DNA from: Zestomonas insulae
Lineage (GTDB): Bacteria; Pseudomonadota; Gammaproteobacteria; Pseudomonadales; Pseudomonadaceae
NCBI RefSeq assembly: GCF_016901015.1
Contig: NZ_JAFEUP010000005.1
Span: 372,001 to 436,000 of the forward strand
Length of the DNA stretch: 64,000 nt
Direction of reading: 5' to 3'
Position 1 is the stretch's first letter, and the number at the start of each line of letters is the position of its first letter. Of the stretch, positions 18,468 to 27,587 are shown piece after piece. A model generated the notes under the pieces. It saw only the letters and a program-made list of their open reading frames with translations. It did no database searches and was not told the origin of the DNA. The translations under genes and the position numbers were made by a program.

Positions 18468-21263
18468 ATGTCGAACGCGCCCCTGATCCTGGTGGACGGC
18501 TCCTCTTATCTATACCGCGCCTTTCATGCCCTGCCGCCGCTGACCACCTCCAAGGGCCTGCCCACCGGTGCGGTGAAGGGCGTGCTGAACATGCTCAGGA
18601 GCTTGCGCAAGCAGTACCCGGACAGCCCGTTCGCGGTGGTCTTCGACGCCAAGGGCGGTACCTTCCGCGATGAGCTGTTCGCCGAGTACAAGGCCAACCG
18701 CCCGTCGATGCCCGATGAGCTGCGCGTGCAGGTCGAACCGCTGCACGCCTGCGTCAAGGCGCTCGGCCTGCCGCTGCTGTGCGTCGAGGGCGTGGAAGCC
18801 GACGACGTGATCGGCACCCTGGCCCGGCAGACCGCCGCGCAGGGCCGCGACGTGGTGATCTCCACCGGCGACAAGGACATGGCCCAGCTGGTCTGCCCGC
18901 ACGTCACCCTGGTCAACACCATGACCGGCAGCGTCTATGACATCGAAGGGGTGCGCGGCAAATTCGGCGTCGGCCCCGAGCTGATCATCGATTACCTGGC
19001 ACTGATGGGCGACAAGGTCGACAACATCCCCGGCGTCCCCGGGGTCGGCGAGAAGACCGCGCTGGGCCTGCTGGTCGGCGTCGGCGGCGGCCTCGATGTG
19101 CTCTACGCCAACCTCGACAAGGTGCCGGAACTGCCGATCCGCGGCGCCAAGACCCTGCCGGCCAAGCTCGCCGAGCACCGCGAGATGGCCTACCTGTCCT
19201 ACCAGCTGGCGACCATCAAGCTCGACGTGCCGCTCGACCTGGATGCCGAAGACCTGTATCCCGGCACGCCGGACAATGCCGTGCTGGCCGAGTGGTACCG
19301 CGAACTGGAGTTCAAGAACTGGCTCGACGACGTGCTGCGTCAGGCGCCGGCGAGCGCCCCGGCCGCCGGCGACCTGTTCGCCGCCCCGACAAGCGCTCCG
19401 GCGGCCGCTGAGTCTGCGGCAGAGGCCGCGCCTGCAGCCGCGGCCGAGCAGCGCTACGAAACCATCCTCGAGCAGGCGCGTTTCGACGCTTGGCTGGACA
19501 AGCTGCGCGGTGCCGAACTGATCGCCTTTGACACTGAAACCACCAGCCTCGACCCGCAGCAGGCCCAGGTGGTCGGCGTGTCGTTCGCCGTCGAGCCGGG
19601 CGAGGCCGCCTACGTGCCGCTGGCGCATTCCTACATGGGCGTGCCGGCGCAGCTCGACCGCGATGCGGTGCTGGCGGCGCTCAAGCCGCTGCTCGAAGAC
19701 CCGGCCAAGGCCAAGCTCGGCCAGCACGCCAAGTACGACATGAACGTGCTGGCCAACGCCTCGACGCCGATCGCCATGCAGGGCGTGGCCTTCGACAGCA
19801 TGCTCGAATCCTACGTGCTGGACTCCACCGCGACCCGTCACGACATGGACAGCCTGGCGCTCAAGTACCTCGGCCACAGCACCATCCACTTCGAGGACAT
19901 CGCCGGCAAGGGCGCCAAGCAGCTGACCTTCGACCAGATCGCCTTGGAACAGGCCGGCCCCTACGCCGCCGAGGACGCCGACATCACCCTGCGCCTGCAC
20001 CAGATGCTGTGGAGCAAGCTGCAGGCGATTCCCTCGTTGGCCAAGGTGCTCACCGAGATCGAGATGCCGCTGGTGCCGGTGCTCGCGCGCATCGAGCGCA
20101 ACGGCGCGCTGGTCGATGCCAAGCTGCTTGGCCAGCAGAGCGTCGAACTCGGCGACAAGCTGGTCGAACTGGAGCGCCAGGCGTTCGCCATCGCCGGCGA
20201 GGAATTCAACCTCGGCTCGCCCAAGCAGCTCGGCGTGATCCTCTACGAGAAGCTCGGCCTGCCGATCCTCAGCAAGACCGCCACCGGCCAGCCATCCACC
20301 GCCGAGGCGGTGCTCGCCGAGCTCGCCGAACAGGACTTCGAGCTGCCCAAGGTGCTGATGCAGTACCGCTCGCTGAGCAAGCTGAAGAGCACCTACACCG
20401 ACAAGCTGCCGGAGCAGATCAACCCGCGCACCGGACGCATCCACACCAGCTACCACCAGGCGATCGCCGCCACCGGCCGGCTCTCGTCGACCGACCCGAA
20501 CCTGCAGAACATCCCGATCCGCACCGCCGAGGGCCGCCGCGTGCGCCAGGCCTTCGTCGCGCCGCCTGGCTACAAGCTGCTGTCCGCCGACTACTCGCAG
20601 ATCGAGCTGCGCATCATGGCCCACCTGGCCAAGGACGAAGGCTTGCTGGACGCCTTCCGCCATGACCGCGACGTGCACCGCGCGACCGCTGCCGAAGTGT
20701 TCGGCGTGGCCCTCGAGGACGTCAGCGGCGACCAGCGCCGTAGCGCCAAGGCGATCAACTTCGGCCTGATCTACGGCATGAGCGCATTCGGCCTGGCCAA
20801 GCAGATCGGCGTCGACCGCAAGCAGTCGCAGGCCTACATCGACCGCTACTTCGCCCGCTACCCGGGGGTGCTCGCCTACATGGAGCGCACCCGCGCGCAG
20901 GCCGCCGAGCAGGGCTTCGTCGAGACCCTGTTCGGCCGCCGCCTGTACCTGCCGGAAATCCATTCGAAGAACCAGGCGATGCGCAAAGGCGCCGAGCGCA
21001 CGGCGATCAACGCGCCGATGCAGGGCACTGCGGCGGACATCATGAAGCGCGCCATGGTTGCCGTGGACGGCTGGCTGCAAAGCTCGCAGTTGGACGCGCG
21101 AGTGATCCTGCAGGTGCACGACGAACTGGTGGTGGAAGTCCGCGAGGAGCTCGTCGAGCAGGTCAGCGAACGCCTGCGCGCGCTGATGAGCGGGGCGGCC
21201 GAACTGGACGTGCCGCTGCTGGTGGAAGTCGGGGTGGGTAACAACTGGGACGAGGCGCACTGA
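18468..21263 (+). CDS. polA: DNA polymerase I
   Basis: A 931-residue polymerase for Okazaki fragment maturation and repair. The 5'-nuclease domain covers residues 1-290 (ILVDGSSYLYRAFHALPPL). An Ala/Pro-rich linker covers about 300-330. The 3'-5' exonuclease domain has intact DEDD residues (DTETTSLD near 354, YAAEDADITLRL). The polymerase domain has motif A DYSQIELRI near 706, motif B RRSAKAINFGLIYG and motif C QVHDELVVEV. The ATG at 18468 (MSNAPLILVDGSS) is preferred over TTG at 18456. The sRNA ErsA follows. Confidence 0.97.
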   Translation: MSNAPLILVDGSSYLYRAFHALPPLTTSKGLPTGAVKGVLNMLRSLRKQYPDSPFAVVFDAKGGTFRDELFAEYKANRPSMPDELRVQVEPLHACVKALGLPLLCVEGVEADDVIGTLARQTAAQGRDVVISTGDKDMAQLVCPHVTLVNTMTGSVYDIEGVRGKFGVGPELIIDYLALMGDKVDNIPGVPGVGEKTALGLLVGVGGGLDVLYANLDKVPELPIRGAKTLPAKLAEHREMAYLSYQLATIKLDVPLDLDAEDLYPGTPDNAVLAEWYRELEFKNWLDDVLRQAPASAPAAGDLFAAPTSAPAAAESAAEAAPAAAAEQRYETILEQARFDAWLDKLRGAELIAFDTETTSLDPQQAQVVGVSFAVEPGEAAYVPLAHSYMGVPAQLDRDAVLAALKPLLEDPAKAKLGQHAKYDMNVLANASTPIAMQGVAFDSMLESYVLDSTATRHDMDSLALKYLGHSTIHFEDIAGKGAKQLTFDQIALEQAGPYAAEDADITLRLHQMLWSKLQAIPSLAKVLTEIEMPLVPVLARIERNGALVDAKLLGQQSVELGDKLVELERQAFAIAGEEFNLGSPKQLGVILYEKLGLPILSKTATGQPSTAEAVLAELAEQDFELPKVLMQYRSLSKLKSTYTDKLPEQINPRTGRIHTSYHQAIAATGRLSSTDPNLQNIPIRTAEGRRVRQAFVAPPGYKLLSADYSQIELRIMAHLAKDEGLLDAFRHDRDVHRATAAEVFGVALEDVSGDQRRSAKAINFGLIYGMSAFGLAKQIGVDRKQSQAYIDRYFARYPGVLAYMERTRAQAAEQGFVETLFGRRLYLPEIHSKNQAMRKGAERTAINAPMQGTAADIMKRAMVAVDGWLQSSQLDARVILQVHDELVVEVREELVEQVSERLRALMSGAAELDVPLLVEVGVGNNWDEAH

Positions 21264-21362
21264 GGGCCGGGAAGCGGCGCACGGCCAGGGCTGCGCGCCG
21301 TTTTAAAACCTCAGGGAATTAAATCTTCAGCACTTATCGCAAAGCGTTTGCCAAAAAAATCG

Positions 21363-21389
21363 GAACTTTCTCGCAAATGCTGCATCAGA
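21363..21389 (+). promoter_or_regulatory. AlgU (sigma-22/RpoE-type) promoter of ErsA
   Basis: GAACTT (21363-21368), a 16-bp spacer, then TCAGA (21385-21389) fits the AlgU consensus GAACTT-N16/17-TCnnA. It sits about 7 bp before the expected 5' end of ErsA, whose expression is known to need this sigma factor in P. aeruginosa. Confidence 0.75.
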
Positions 21390-21395
21390 GTCTGG

Positions 21396-21528
21396 GAATG
21401 GCTGACGAAGCCCTTCGGTGCTCCTAATGTTGTGTTAAGTGTTGGCAGATCTCTGAACCCCGCCCTAGCGGTTCAGACCTTAAACCCCGAGCCTTCCCCC
21501 TCCCCATACGAAGCTCGGGGTTTTTTTT
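21396..21528 (+). ncRNA. ersA: sRNA ErsA (Spot 42 locus position)
   Basis: The gap between polA and engB is where Spot 42 lies in enterobacteria and ErsA in P. aeruginosa. Here an AlgU-type promoter is followed by about 133 nt (ErsA is about 130 nt) ending in a terminator with stem CCCCGAGC (21485-21492) / GCTCGGGG (21513-21520) and eight T. The loop carries a C-rich run (TTCCCCCTCCCC), fitting the known C/U-rich pairing region. In P. aeruginosa ErsA regulates envelope targets such as algC through Hfq. The 5' end is estimated to within a few bases. Confidence 0.85.
21485..21528 (+). terminator. Rho-independent terminator of ErsA
   Basis: An 8-bp GC-rich stem (21485-21492 with 21513-21520) is followed by eight T (21521-21528). 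The 20-nt loop holds the C-rich putative seed, so terminator and target-binding function overlap. Confidence 0.9.
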
Positions 21529-21537
21529 GCCTGCGAT

Positions 21538-22179
21538 TCAGGCCTGTTCCTCGGCCTCTTCGACTTCCAGCTCCAGCCAGCGCGCCAGCACGGCCTGCGC
21601 GTCCTCGATGCCCTGCCGCTTCGGCGCCGAGAACAGCTGCACGCTGACCTCCTCGCCCCAGCCCTTGCGCAGCTCCTGACGCACCTTGAGCAGGGCGTTC
21701 TTCGCCGCGCCGTAGGCCAGCTTGTCGGCCTTGGTCAGCAGGATGTGCAGGCGCATGCGGCTGGCCACCGACCAGTCGAGCATCATCAGGTCGAACTCAG
21801 TCAGCGGGTGGCGGATGTCCATCATCAGGATCACCCCGACCAGGCTCTCCCGGCTGCCCAGGTAGGCCTCCAGGTGACGCTGCCAGTGCTGCTTGAGCGG
21901 GATCGGCACCTTGGCGTAGCCGTAGCCCGGCAGGTCGACCAGGCGGCGCTCGTCGTCGAGGCGGAAGAAGTTGAGCAACTGGGTGCGCCCGGGAGTCTTC
22001 GAGGTGCGCGCCAGGTTGGCATGGGTCAGGGTATTCAGCGCGCTGGACTTGCCGGCGTTGGAGCGACCGGCGAAGGCGACTTCGTAGCCGCTGTCCTCCG
22101 GGCACTGGTCGACCTTGGCGGCGCTGATCATGAAGGAGGCCTGTTGGCACAGGCCCAGAATCGGGTTCTTTACAGACAT
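21538..22179 (-). CDS. engB: ribosome biogenesis GTP-binding protein EngB/YihA
   Basis: A 213-residue TRAFAC GTPase needed for 50S assembly and cell division. The G motifs are GRSNAGKSS (G1), a TPGRTQLLNFF region (G2), DLPGYGYAKV (G3) and LLTKADKL (G4). The ATG at 22179 gives MSVKNPILGLCQQASFMISA, the normal N terminus; the open frame continues upstream through the promoter region of the divergent cytochrome gene and is not coding. The C terminus is acidic. Convergent with ErsA, only 10 bp apart. Confidence 0.95.
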   Translation of the reverse strand: MSVKNPILGLCQQASFMISAAKVDQCPEDSGYEVAFAGRSNAGKSSALNTLTHANLARTSKTPGRTQLLNFFRLDDERRLVDLPGYGYAKVPIPLKQHWQRHLEAYLGSRESLVGVILMMDIRHPLTEFDLMMLDWSVASRMRLHILLTKADKLAYGAAKNALLKVRQELRKGWGEEVSVQLFSAPKRQGIEDAQAVLARWLELEVEEAEEQA

Positions 22180-22223
22180 GGGATATCCACAGGTGCGACG
22201 CGGTGTCGCAGGGGGCGGTTTCG

Positions 22224-22252
22224 TTTCCGTTTGAGCGACACAAGTATATAAT
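22224..22252 (+). promoter_or_regulatory. sigma-70 promoter for the small cytochrome gene
   Basis: TATAAT (22247-22252) is a perfect -10 and lies 17 bp after TTTCCG (22224-22229), a weak -35. It is 112 bp before the ATG at 22364, leaving a leader of about 100 nt. Confidence 0.6.
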
Positions 22253-22363
22253 GCCGCGGATTTTGTGTGCGCTTTGTCCCACCGGGACAGGCGTGCACGG
22301 GAACGATGCACAGCAGTCTGCGCACAAGAACGCAGGACGTTCCTTGCCGATGAGGTCAATCTG

Positions 22364-22651
22364 ATGAAGTTGTTGCTGATTGCCGCCAGCGTCCTGCTGG
22401 CCTGCTCCGCGCAGGCGAGCCAGGATCCGGAAGCGGTGTTCAACCGTAGCTGCGGTGCGTGTCACAACGGTCAGTTGCCGATGGCACCCAAGAAGGGTGA
22501 CGCGGCAGCCTGGAAACCTCGCCTGGACAAGGGCATGGACACGCTGGTGCAAAGCGTAACCAACGGTTTGACCGCCATGCCGCCACGCGGCATGTGCACC
22601 GACTGTAGCGCCGAGGACTACCAGGCCGTCATCCACTGGATGAGCCGATAG
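22364..22651 (+). CDS. small periplasmic cytochrome c (c5-like)
   Basis: A 95-residue monoheme cytochrome. Signal peptide MKLLLIAASVLLACSAQA, heme motif C30-GA-C33-H34, likely axial Met in TAMPPRGM, and a second cysteine pair MCTDCSAEDY as in cytochrome c5. The ATG at 22364 is preceded by GAGG 8 bp upstream; the upstream frame is not coding. It carries electrons in the periplasm. It lies 46 bp before the cytochrome c4 gene and is likely co-transcribed with it, as in the PA5491-PA5490 pair. Confidence 0.92.
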   Translation: MKLLLIAASVLLACSAQASQDPEAVFNRSCGACHNGQLPMAPKKGDAAAWKPRLDKGMDTLVQSVTNGLTAMPPRGMCTDCSAEDYQAVIHWMSR

Positions 22652-22697
22652 CCTAGGCTGGAATCTTCTCTCCCCTTAGCCGTAATTGGATTAGCTG

Positions 22698-23330
22698 ATG
22701 AACAAAGTACTCGTGAGTCTGCTGTTGACCCTGGGCATCACCGGTATGGCCCATGCCGCAGGCGATGCCGAGGCCGGCAAGAACAAGGCAGCCGTGTGTG
22801 GCGCATGCCACGGTCCGGACGGCAACAGCGTTGCCCCGAACTTCCCGAAACTGGCCGGCCAAGGCGAGCGCTACCTGCTCAAGCAGCTGAAAGACATCAA
22901 GGCCGGCACCGCACCGGATGCCAAGCCTGAACAAGGTCGCAAGGTGCTGGAAATGACCGGCATCCTGGCCAACTTCAACGACCAGGACCTGGCCGACCTG
23001 GCCGCCTACTTCGCCAGCCAGAAGATGGGCGTCGGCGCTGCCGACCCGGCCCTGGTCAAGCGCGGCGAAGCGCTGTTCCGCGGCGGCAACCTGGCCGACG
23101 GTACCCCAGCCTGCACCGGCTGCCACTCGCCGAACGGCGCGGGCAACGCCGCCGCCGGCTTCCCGCACCTGGGCGGCCAGCACGCGCAGTACGTCACCAA
23201 GCAGCTGACCGACTTCCGCGAAGGCAACCGCACCAACGACGGCGACAGCATGGTCATGCGCACCATCGCCGCCAAGCTGAGCAACAAGGATATCGCGGCG
23301 GTATCCAGCTACATCCAGGGCCTGCACTAA
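22698..23330 (+). CDS. cc4: diheme cytochrome c4
   Basis: A 210-residue protein made of two homologous cytochrome c domains after a signal peptide (VLVSLLLTLGITGMAHA). Heme motifs are C34-GA-C37-H38 and C139-TG-C142-H143. Cytochrome c4 carries electrons from bc1 to cbb3-type oxidases in the periplasm. Length and spacing match Pseudomonas cytochrome c4. It is followed by a terminator at 23351. Confidence 0.95.
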   Translation: MNKVLVSLLLTLGITGMAHAAGDAEAGKNKAAVCGACHGPDGNSVAPNFPKLAGQGERYLLKQLKDIKAGTAPDAKPEQGRKVLEMTGILANFNDQDLADLAAYFASQKMGVGAADPALVKRGEALFRGGNLADGTPACTGCHSPNGAGNAAAGFPHLGGQHAQYVTKQLTDFREGNRTNDGDSMVMRTIAAKLSNKDIAAVSSYIQGLH

Positions 23331-23350
23331 GGCACGCTGGGGTAGGAAGA

Positions 23351-23376
23351 AAAGGGTGGCCACGGCCACCCTTTTT
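23351..23376 (+). terminator. intrinsic terminator after cytochrome c4
   Basis: AAAGGGTGG (23351-23359) pairs with CCACCCTTT (23366-23374) around CCACGG and ends in a T run. Confidence 0.9.
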
Positions 23377-23474
23377 CATTGGTGCCGCCGCTACAATAGC
23401 CGGAACCCGCGCGCGCCAAATCGGTCGAACTGAAGCCGCCGGCGCGGCGGCATCCAACTGCCAAGGAGTGATCC

Positions 23475-24107
23475 ATGCGTAATCTGTTTGTGTCTGCCGC
23501 CTTTGTCGCCATGAGCCTGTTCGGCCTCTCGGCCCAGGCCGCCGAGCCGATCGAAGCCGGCAAACAGTACACCGAGCTGAGCAGCCCGGTGCCGGTCGCC
23601 AAGCCCGGCAAGATCGAGGTGGTGGAGCTGTTCTGGTACGGCTGCCCGCACTGCTACCAGTTCGAGCCGACCCTCAACCCGTGGGTCGAGAAGCTGCCTG
23701 AAGACGTCTACTTCCACCGCATCCCGGCGATGTTCGGCGGCGTCTGGGACGTGCACGGCCAGCTGTTCATCACCCTCGACACCATGGGCGTCGAGCACAG
23801 GGTGCACACCGCGGTGTTCGAAGCCATCCACAAGGAAGGCAAGAAGCTGGCGACCCCGGAAGAAATGGCCGAGTTCCTCGCCGGCCAGGGCGTCGACAAG
23901 GACGCCTTCCTGAAGACCTATAACTCCTTCGGCGTGAAGGGTCAGGTGGCCCTGGCGAAGAAACTCGGCATGGCCTACCAGATCAGCGGCGTACCGACCA
24001 TGGTGGTCAACGGCAAGTACCGCTTCGACGTCGGCTCGGCCGGCGGCCCGCAGCAGGCCCTGGACGTCGCCGACCAGCTGATCGCCAAAGAGCGCGCTGC
24101 CAAGTAA
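23475..24107 (+). CDS. dsbA: thiol:disulfide oxidoreductase DsbA
   Basis: A 210-residue periplasmic thioredoxin-fold protein that forms disulfides in exported proteins. Signal peptide ends near LSAQAA. The active site is C57-PH-C60 in FWYGCPHCYQFEP, and the cis-proline loop is SGVPTMVVNG. The helical insertion between them has the normal length. RBS AAGGAG precedes the ATG. Only 5 bp separate it from the next gene, so the two are probably co-transcribed. Confidence 0.96.
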   Translation: MRNLFVSAAFVAMSLFGLSAQAAEPIEAGKQYTELSSPVPVAKPGKIEVVELFWYGCPHCYQFEPTLNPWVEKLPEDVYFHRIPAMFGGVWDVHGQLFITLDTMGVEHRVHTAVFEAIHKEGKKLATPEEMAEFLAGQGVDKDAFLKTYNSFGVKGQVALAKKLGMAYQISGVPTMVVNGKYRFDVGSAGGPQQALDVADQLIAKERAAK

Positions 24108-24112
24108 GGACC

Positions 24113-24985
24113 ATGACCATGCTGCGGCGGTGGGGTGGTAACGAGCGTGTCGCCCGCCCGCAACAGCCGCGGGTCAACACCGCGTCGGCCGGCGACTTGC
24201 CGGCCGACGGGCGCTTACGCCTACTGAGCTTCAATATCCAGGTCGGCAACAGCACCGAGCGCTACCACCACTACCTGACCCGCGGCTGGCAGCACCTGCT
24301 GCCGCACACCGGGCGGGCGCTCAACCTGCAGCGCATCGGCGAGTTGCTCGGCGAGTTCGACCTGGTTGCCCTGCAGGAAGCCGATGGCGGCAGCCTGCGC
24401 TCCGGCTACGTCAACCAGGTCGAGCGGCTGGCCCAGCTCGGCGACTTCCCCTACTGGTACCAGCAACTCAACCGCAACCTCGGCCACCTGGCGCAGCACA
24501 GCAACGGCGTGCTCAGTCGCCTGCAGCCGAACCTGCTGGAAGACCATCCGCTGCCCGGCCCTCCTGGACGCGGCGCGATCCTGGTGCGCTTCGGCGAAGG
24601 CGCCGACGCCCTCGCCGTGGTGATGATGCACCTGTCGCTTGGCCAGAAGACCCGCGCCCGCCAACTCGCCTACGTGCGCGAACTGATCGGCGGCTACCGC
24701 CATCAGGTGCTGATGGGCGACATGAACACCCACGCCAGCGACCTGCTGCAGCATTCGCCGCTGCGTGACCTCGGCCTGCTCGCGCCGCAGGTTGAAGCGA
24801 CCTTCCCCAGCTGGCGCCCGCAACGCTGCCTCGACCACATCCTGCTCAGCCCCAGCCTCGCGCTGGAGCGCGTGCGCGTACTGCCACAGGCGATGTCCGA
24901 TCACCTGCCGGTGGCGGTCGATATCCGCCTGCCCGACACCCTGAGTGGCGCTCTGCCACCTATGCTGCCTGAACCCGACCGCTGA
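24113..24985 (+). CDS. endonuclease/exonuclease/phosphatase family protein
   Basis: A 290-residue protein of the EEP fold shared by AP endonucleases, sphingomyelinases and inositol phosphatases. Motifs are RLLSFNIQVG (metal-binding Asn), VALQEADGG (Glu), VVMMHLSLG (His), LMGDMNTH (Asp-x-Asn) and the C-terminal SDHLPV (Asp-His). All catalytic residues are therefore present. No signal peptide. It sits in the PA5488 position between dsbA and dgcH. The substrate may be DNA, a phosphoester lipid or a nucleotide and cannot be chosen from sequence. Confidence 0.9.
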   Translation: MTMLRRWGGNERVARPQQPRVNTASAGDLPADGRLRLLSFNIQVGNSTERYHHYLTRGWQHLLPHTGRALNLQRIGELLGEFDLVALQEADGGSLRSGYVNQVERLAQLGDFPYWYQQLNRNLGHLAQHSNGVLSRLQPNLLEDHPLPGPPGRGAILVRFGEGADALAVVMMHLSLGQKTRARQLAYVRELIGGYRHQVLMGDMNTHASDLLQHSPLRDLGLLAPQVEATFPSWRPQRCLDHILLSPSLALERVRVLPQAMSDHLPVAVDIRLPDTLSGALPPMLPEPDR

Positions 24986-24996
24986 GCATTTCCCCG

Positions 24997-26901
24997 ATGA
25001 GCAATGACGCCCAGCGCTGGAAGGACAAATACCTCGCCAGCCTCGAGCAACAGGAAACCCAAGAACGCCGCTGGGAGGAGCGCCTCGACCTGCTCCGCCG
25101 CGGCCTGGTGCGCAGTTCGCTGGCCGCCGAGGGCAGCGACAAGGCAGTCGATCAGTGCATGCAGGAGCTGCGCGACATCGTGCGCGGCGAACAGATGGAC
25201 GCCGGCCTCGCCGGGCTGATCCCGCGCCTGGAAAAGGCCGTGCTCGACTCCGAGCAGCGCCGCCAGCAACGCGTGCAGCAGAACGTCGGCGCGCTCGCTG
25301 CGCTGGCCCAGCAGCTGCTGCACCTGGAGCTGCCGCGCGAGGTGCGCAAGCCGCTCAAGCAGTTCGCCAAGCGCATCGACGAGCGCGCCGGCCAGTCGCG
25401 CGAGATGCCGGCGCTGCTCGCCGAACTGAGCCATCTGCAGCAGCAGGCGCTCGCCCACCTGGAACAACCGCAGGAGGAACGCCCGGGCCTGCTGCAGCGC
25501 CTCTTCGGCGCCCGCGACGAACAACCCGAGGCGGCCACACTGGCGCTCGAGGCGGTGCCCGCGGCGAGCGAGCTGCCGTCGGCCGTGATCACCCCGCCGT
25601 TGGTTGACGCAGCGCCGGACGCCGCCGCAATCGCCGTCGCTGCCGTGCCGGTGAGCAGCGCGCCGGCGGCCGCAGAAGCCGTAATCGAGACGCCGGTCGC
25701 CGCCGTCGCCGAGCCCGCAGTCAGCCACATCGTGCCGAGCACCGCCCGCCCGTCGCGCGACAGCGCCAGTCTCGACAGCCTGCCGCTGGCCGCCAGCGTG
25801 CTGCTCGGCGAGACCAGCGGCGACCCGGCCTACGCCCTGCCGGCCGGCGAGCCGGGCTACAGCGCCATCGCCCCGCACGTCGCCGACAGCCTGCGCAAGC
25901 TGCTCGACGAGCTGAAGCTGCCGGACTTCCACCAGGCGCAGGCCGACGCGCTGCGCGAACGGCTGAGCGGCGGGCTGAACTGGTATGAGCTGGTGCCGGC
26001 GCTGGACGACCTGGCGGTGCTGGTGCTCGCCGTGGCCGACGGCGGCCAGCGCGAGTTCGCCGGCTACCTCAAGCAGCTCAACGAACGCCTCGCCGACTTC
26101 CTCGGCCACCTCAGCGCCGCCCACGACGGTTATGCCGATTCGCTGTCCAGTGCGCGCCAGCTGGACAACGAGCTGCGCGAACAGGTCAGCGACCTGCAGC
26201 AGAGCGTGCAGGACGCCGCCGACCTGCCGAGCCTCAAGGCCACCCTGGAGAGCCGCCTGGAAGGCCTGCTCGGCCGCATGATCGACTACCACCGGCAGCG
26301 CGACAGCCACGAACAGGAGGTCAAGAACCGCCTGCAGGGCCTGGTCGAACGCGTCGCGGTGATGGAGCAGGAGGCCGGCAGCTTCCGCGAGCGCCTCGAA
26401 GTGCAGCGCCAGAAGGCGCTGGTCGATCCGCTCACCGGGCTGGCCAACCGCGCTGCCTGGAACGAACGCCTGGAGCTGGAAGTGGCGCGCCGCCAACGCT
26501 ACGGCGGCGAGCTGCTGCTCGCCGTGCTCGACGTCGACCACTTCAAGCGGATCAACGACGGCTTCGGTCACCTGGCCGGCGACAAGGTGCTCAAGCTGAT
26601 CGCCGGCGAGCTGGCGCGGCGGGTGCGTAAGACCGACTTCATCGCCCGCTTCGGCGGCGAGGAATTTGTCCTGCTGCTGCCCGGCACGCCGCTGGATGGC
26701 GGCAAGCAGCTGCTCGACACGCTGCGCCAGGCCATCGAGGCCTGCCCGTTCCACTTCAAGGGCGAGCCGCTGACCATCACCCTGTCCGGCGGGCTCTCGG
26801 CGTTTGCCCAGGAAGACCAGCCGGCCAACGTCTTCGAGCGCGCCGACCAGGCGCTGTACCGCGCCAAGCACGCCGGGCGCAACCGCATCGAACTGGGTTA
26901 G
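24997..26901 (+). CDS. dgcH: diguanylate cyclase DgcH-like
   Basis: A 634-residue cytoplasmic protein with a C-terminal GGDEF domain (about 470-630). The active site is GGEEF at 553-557 and an inhibitory I-site RKTD sits five residues before it, so it should be active and product-inhibited. The N-terminal 460 residues are helical and coiled-coil with an Ala/Pro-rich linker near 185-250; no sensor domain is recognised. It makes the biofilm signal c-di-GMP. It corresponds by position to PA5487. It starts 11 bp after the EEP gene and is probably in the dsbA operon. Confidence 0.92.
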   Translation: MSNDAQRWKDKYLASLEQQETQERRWEERLDLLRRGLVRSSLAAEGSDKAVDQCMQELRDIVRGEQMDAGLAGLIPRLEKAVLDSEQRRQQRVQQNVGALAALAQQLLHLELPREVRKPLKQFAKRIDERAGQSREMPALLAELSHLQQQALAHLEQPQEERPGLLQRLFGARDEQPEAATLALEAVPAASELPSAVITPPLVDAAPDAAAIAVAAVPVSSAPAAAEAVIETPVAAVAEPAVSHIVPSTARPSRDSASLDSLPLAASVLLGETSGDPAYALPAGEPGYSAIAPHVADSLRKLLDELKLPDFHQAQADALRERLSGGLNWYELVPALDDLAVLVLAVADGGQREFAGYLKQLNERLADFLGHLSAAHDGYADSLSSARQLDNELREQVSDLQQSVQDAADLPSLKATLESRLEGLLGRMIDYHRQRDSHEQEVKNRLQGLVERVAVMEQEAGSFRERLEVQRQKALVDPLTGLANRAAWNERLELEVARRQRYGGELLLAVLDVDHFKRINDGFGHLAGDKVLKLIAGELARRVRKTDFIARFGGEEFVLLLPGTPLDGGKQLLDTLRQAIEACPFHFKGEPLTITLSGGLSAFAQEDQPANVFERADQALYRAKHAGRNRIELG

Positions 26902-26993
26902 CCGCGCGCCGCGCGGCCCATGCCGCGACGCATCCACGACAGCGCCTCCCGGCAGCAGGCTTTACACTACAGCGCATCGGTCTGGAGCCTGCC

Positions 26994-27587
26994 ATGGATA
27001 TCGTCAGCATCGCCGTCCTGTTGTTCTTCGTCATGGACCCGTTCGGCAACATCGCCATCTACATCGCCGCACTGAAGAACGTCGCCCCCGAGCGGCGCAT
27101 GCGCGTGGCGCTGCGCGAGCTGCTGTTGGCCCTGGTCCTGCTGCTGCTGTTTCTCACCTTCGGCGACAAGATCCTCAGCGGCCTCGGCCTGTCCCGCGAG
27201 GCCACGGCGATCGCCGGCGGGATCATCCTGTTCGTCATCGCCATGCGCCTGATCTTCCCGCCACCGCAGGGCGTACTCGGCGAACTGCCGGGCGGCGAGC
27301 CGCTGCTGGTGCCGCTGGCCACCCCGGCAGTGGCCGGGCCCTCGGCGCTGGCGGTGCTGCTGACCCTGCGCAGTACCCAGGCGGCGCCGCTCTGGGAGCT
27401 GTACCTCGGGGTGTTCCTGGCGTGGGCGGCGACCGCGGCGATCCTCCTGCAGGCCTCGTTCCTGCAGCGCTTCCTCGGCGCCCGCGGGCTGCTCGCGGTG
27501 GAGCGCCTGACCGGCATGCTGCTGATCATGCTCAGCGTCGACATGCTCCTCGACAACCTGCAAAGCGTGCTGCACATCGCGCCATGA
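26994..27587 (+). CDS. MarC/YhgN-family membrane protein
   Basis: A 197-residue inner-membrane protein with six hydrophobic helices, matching the MarC family. Signature patterns are LLFFVMDPFGNIAIYIAALK at the N terminus and PLATPAVAGPSALAVLL in the middle. MarC was once linked to antibiotic resistance but that role was withdrawn, so a transport function is only presumed. Its stop overlaps the ampDh2 start (ATGA), so the two are translationally coupled. Confidence 0.92.
   Translation: MDIVSIAVLLFFVMDPFGNIAIYIAALKNVAPERRMRVALRELLLALVLLLLFLTFGDKILSGLGLSREATAIAGGIILFVIAMRLIFPPPQGVLGELPGGEPLLVPLATPAVAGPSALAVLLTLRSTQAAPLWELYLGVFLAWAATAAILLQASFLQRFLGARGLLAVERLTGMLLIMLSVDMLLDNLQSVLHIAP

Noticed and set aside
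24997..26901. Possible degenerate, inactive GGDEF in the dgcH-like gene
   Set aside because: GGEEF and the RKTD I-site are both intact, so an inactive enzyme is not supported.
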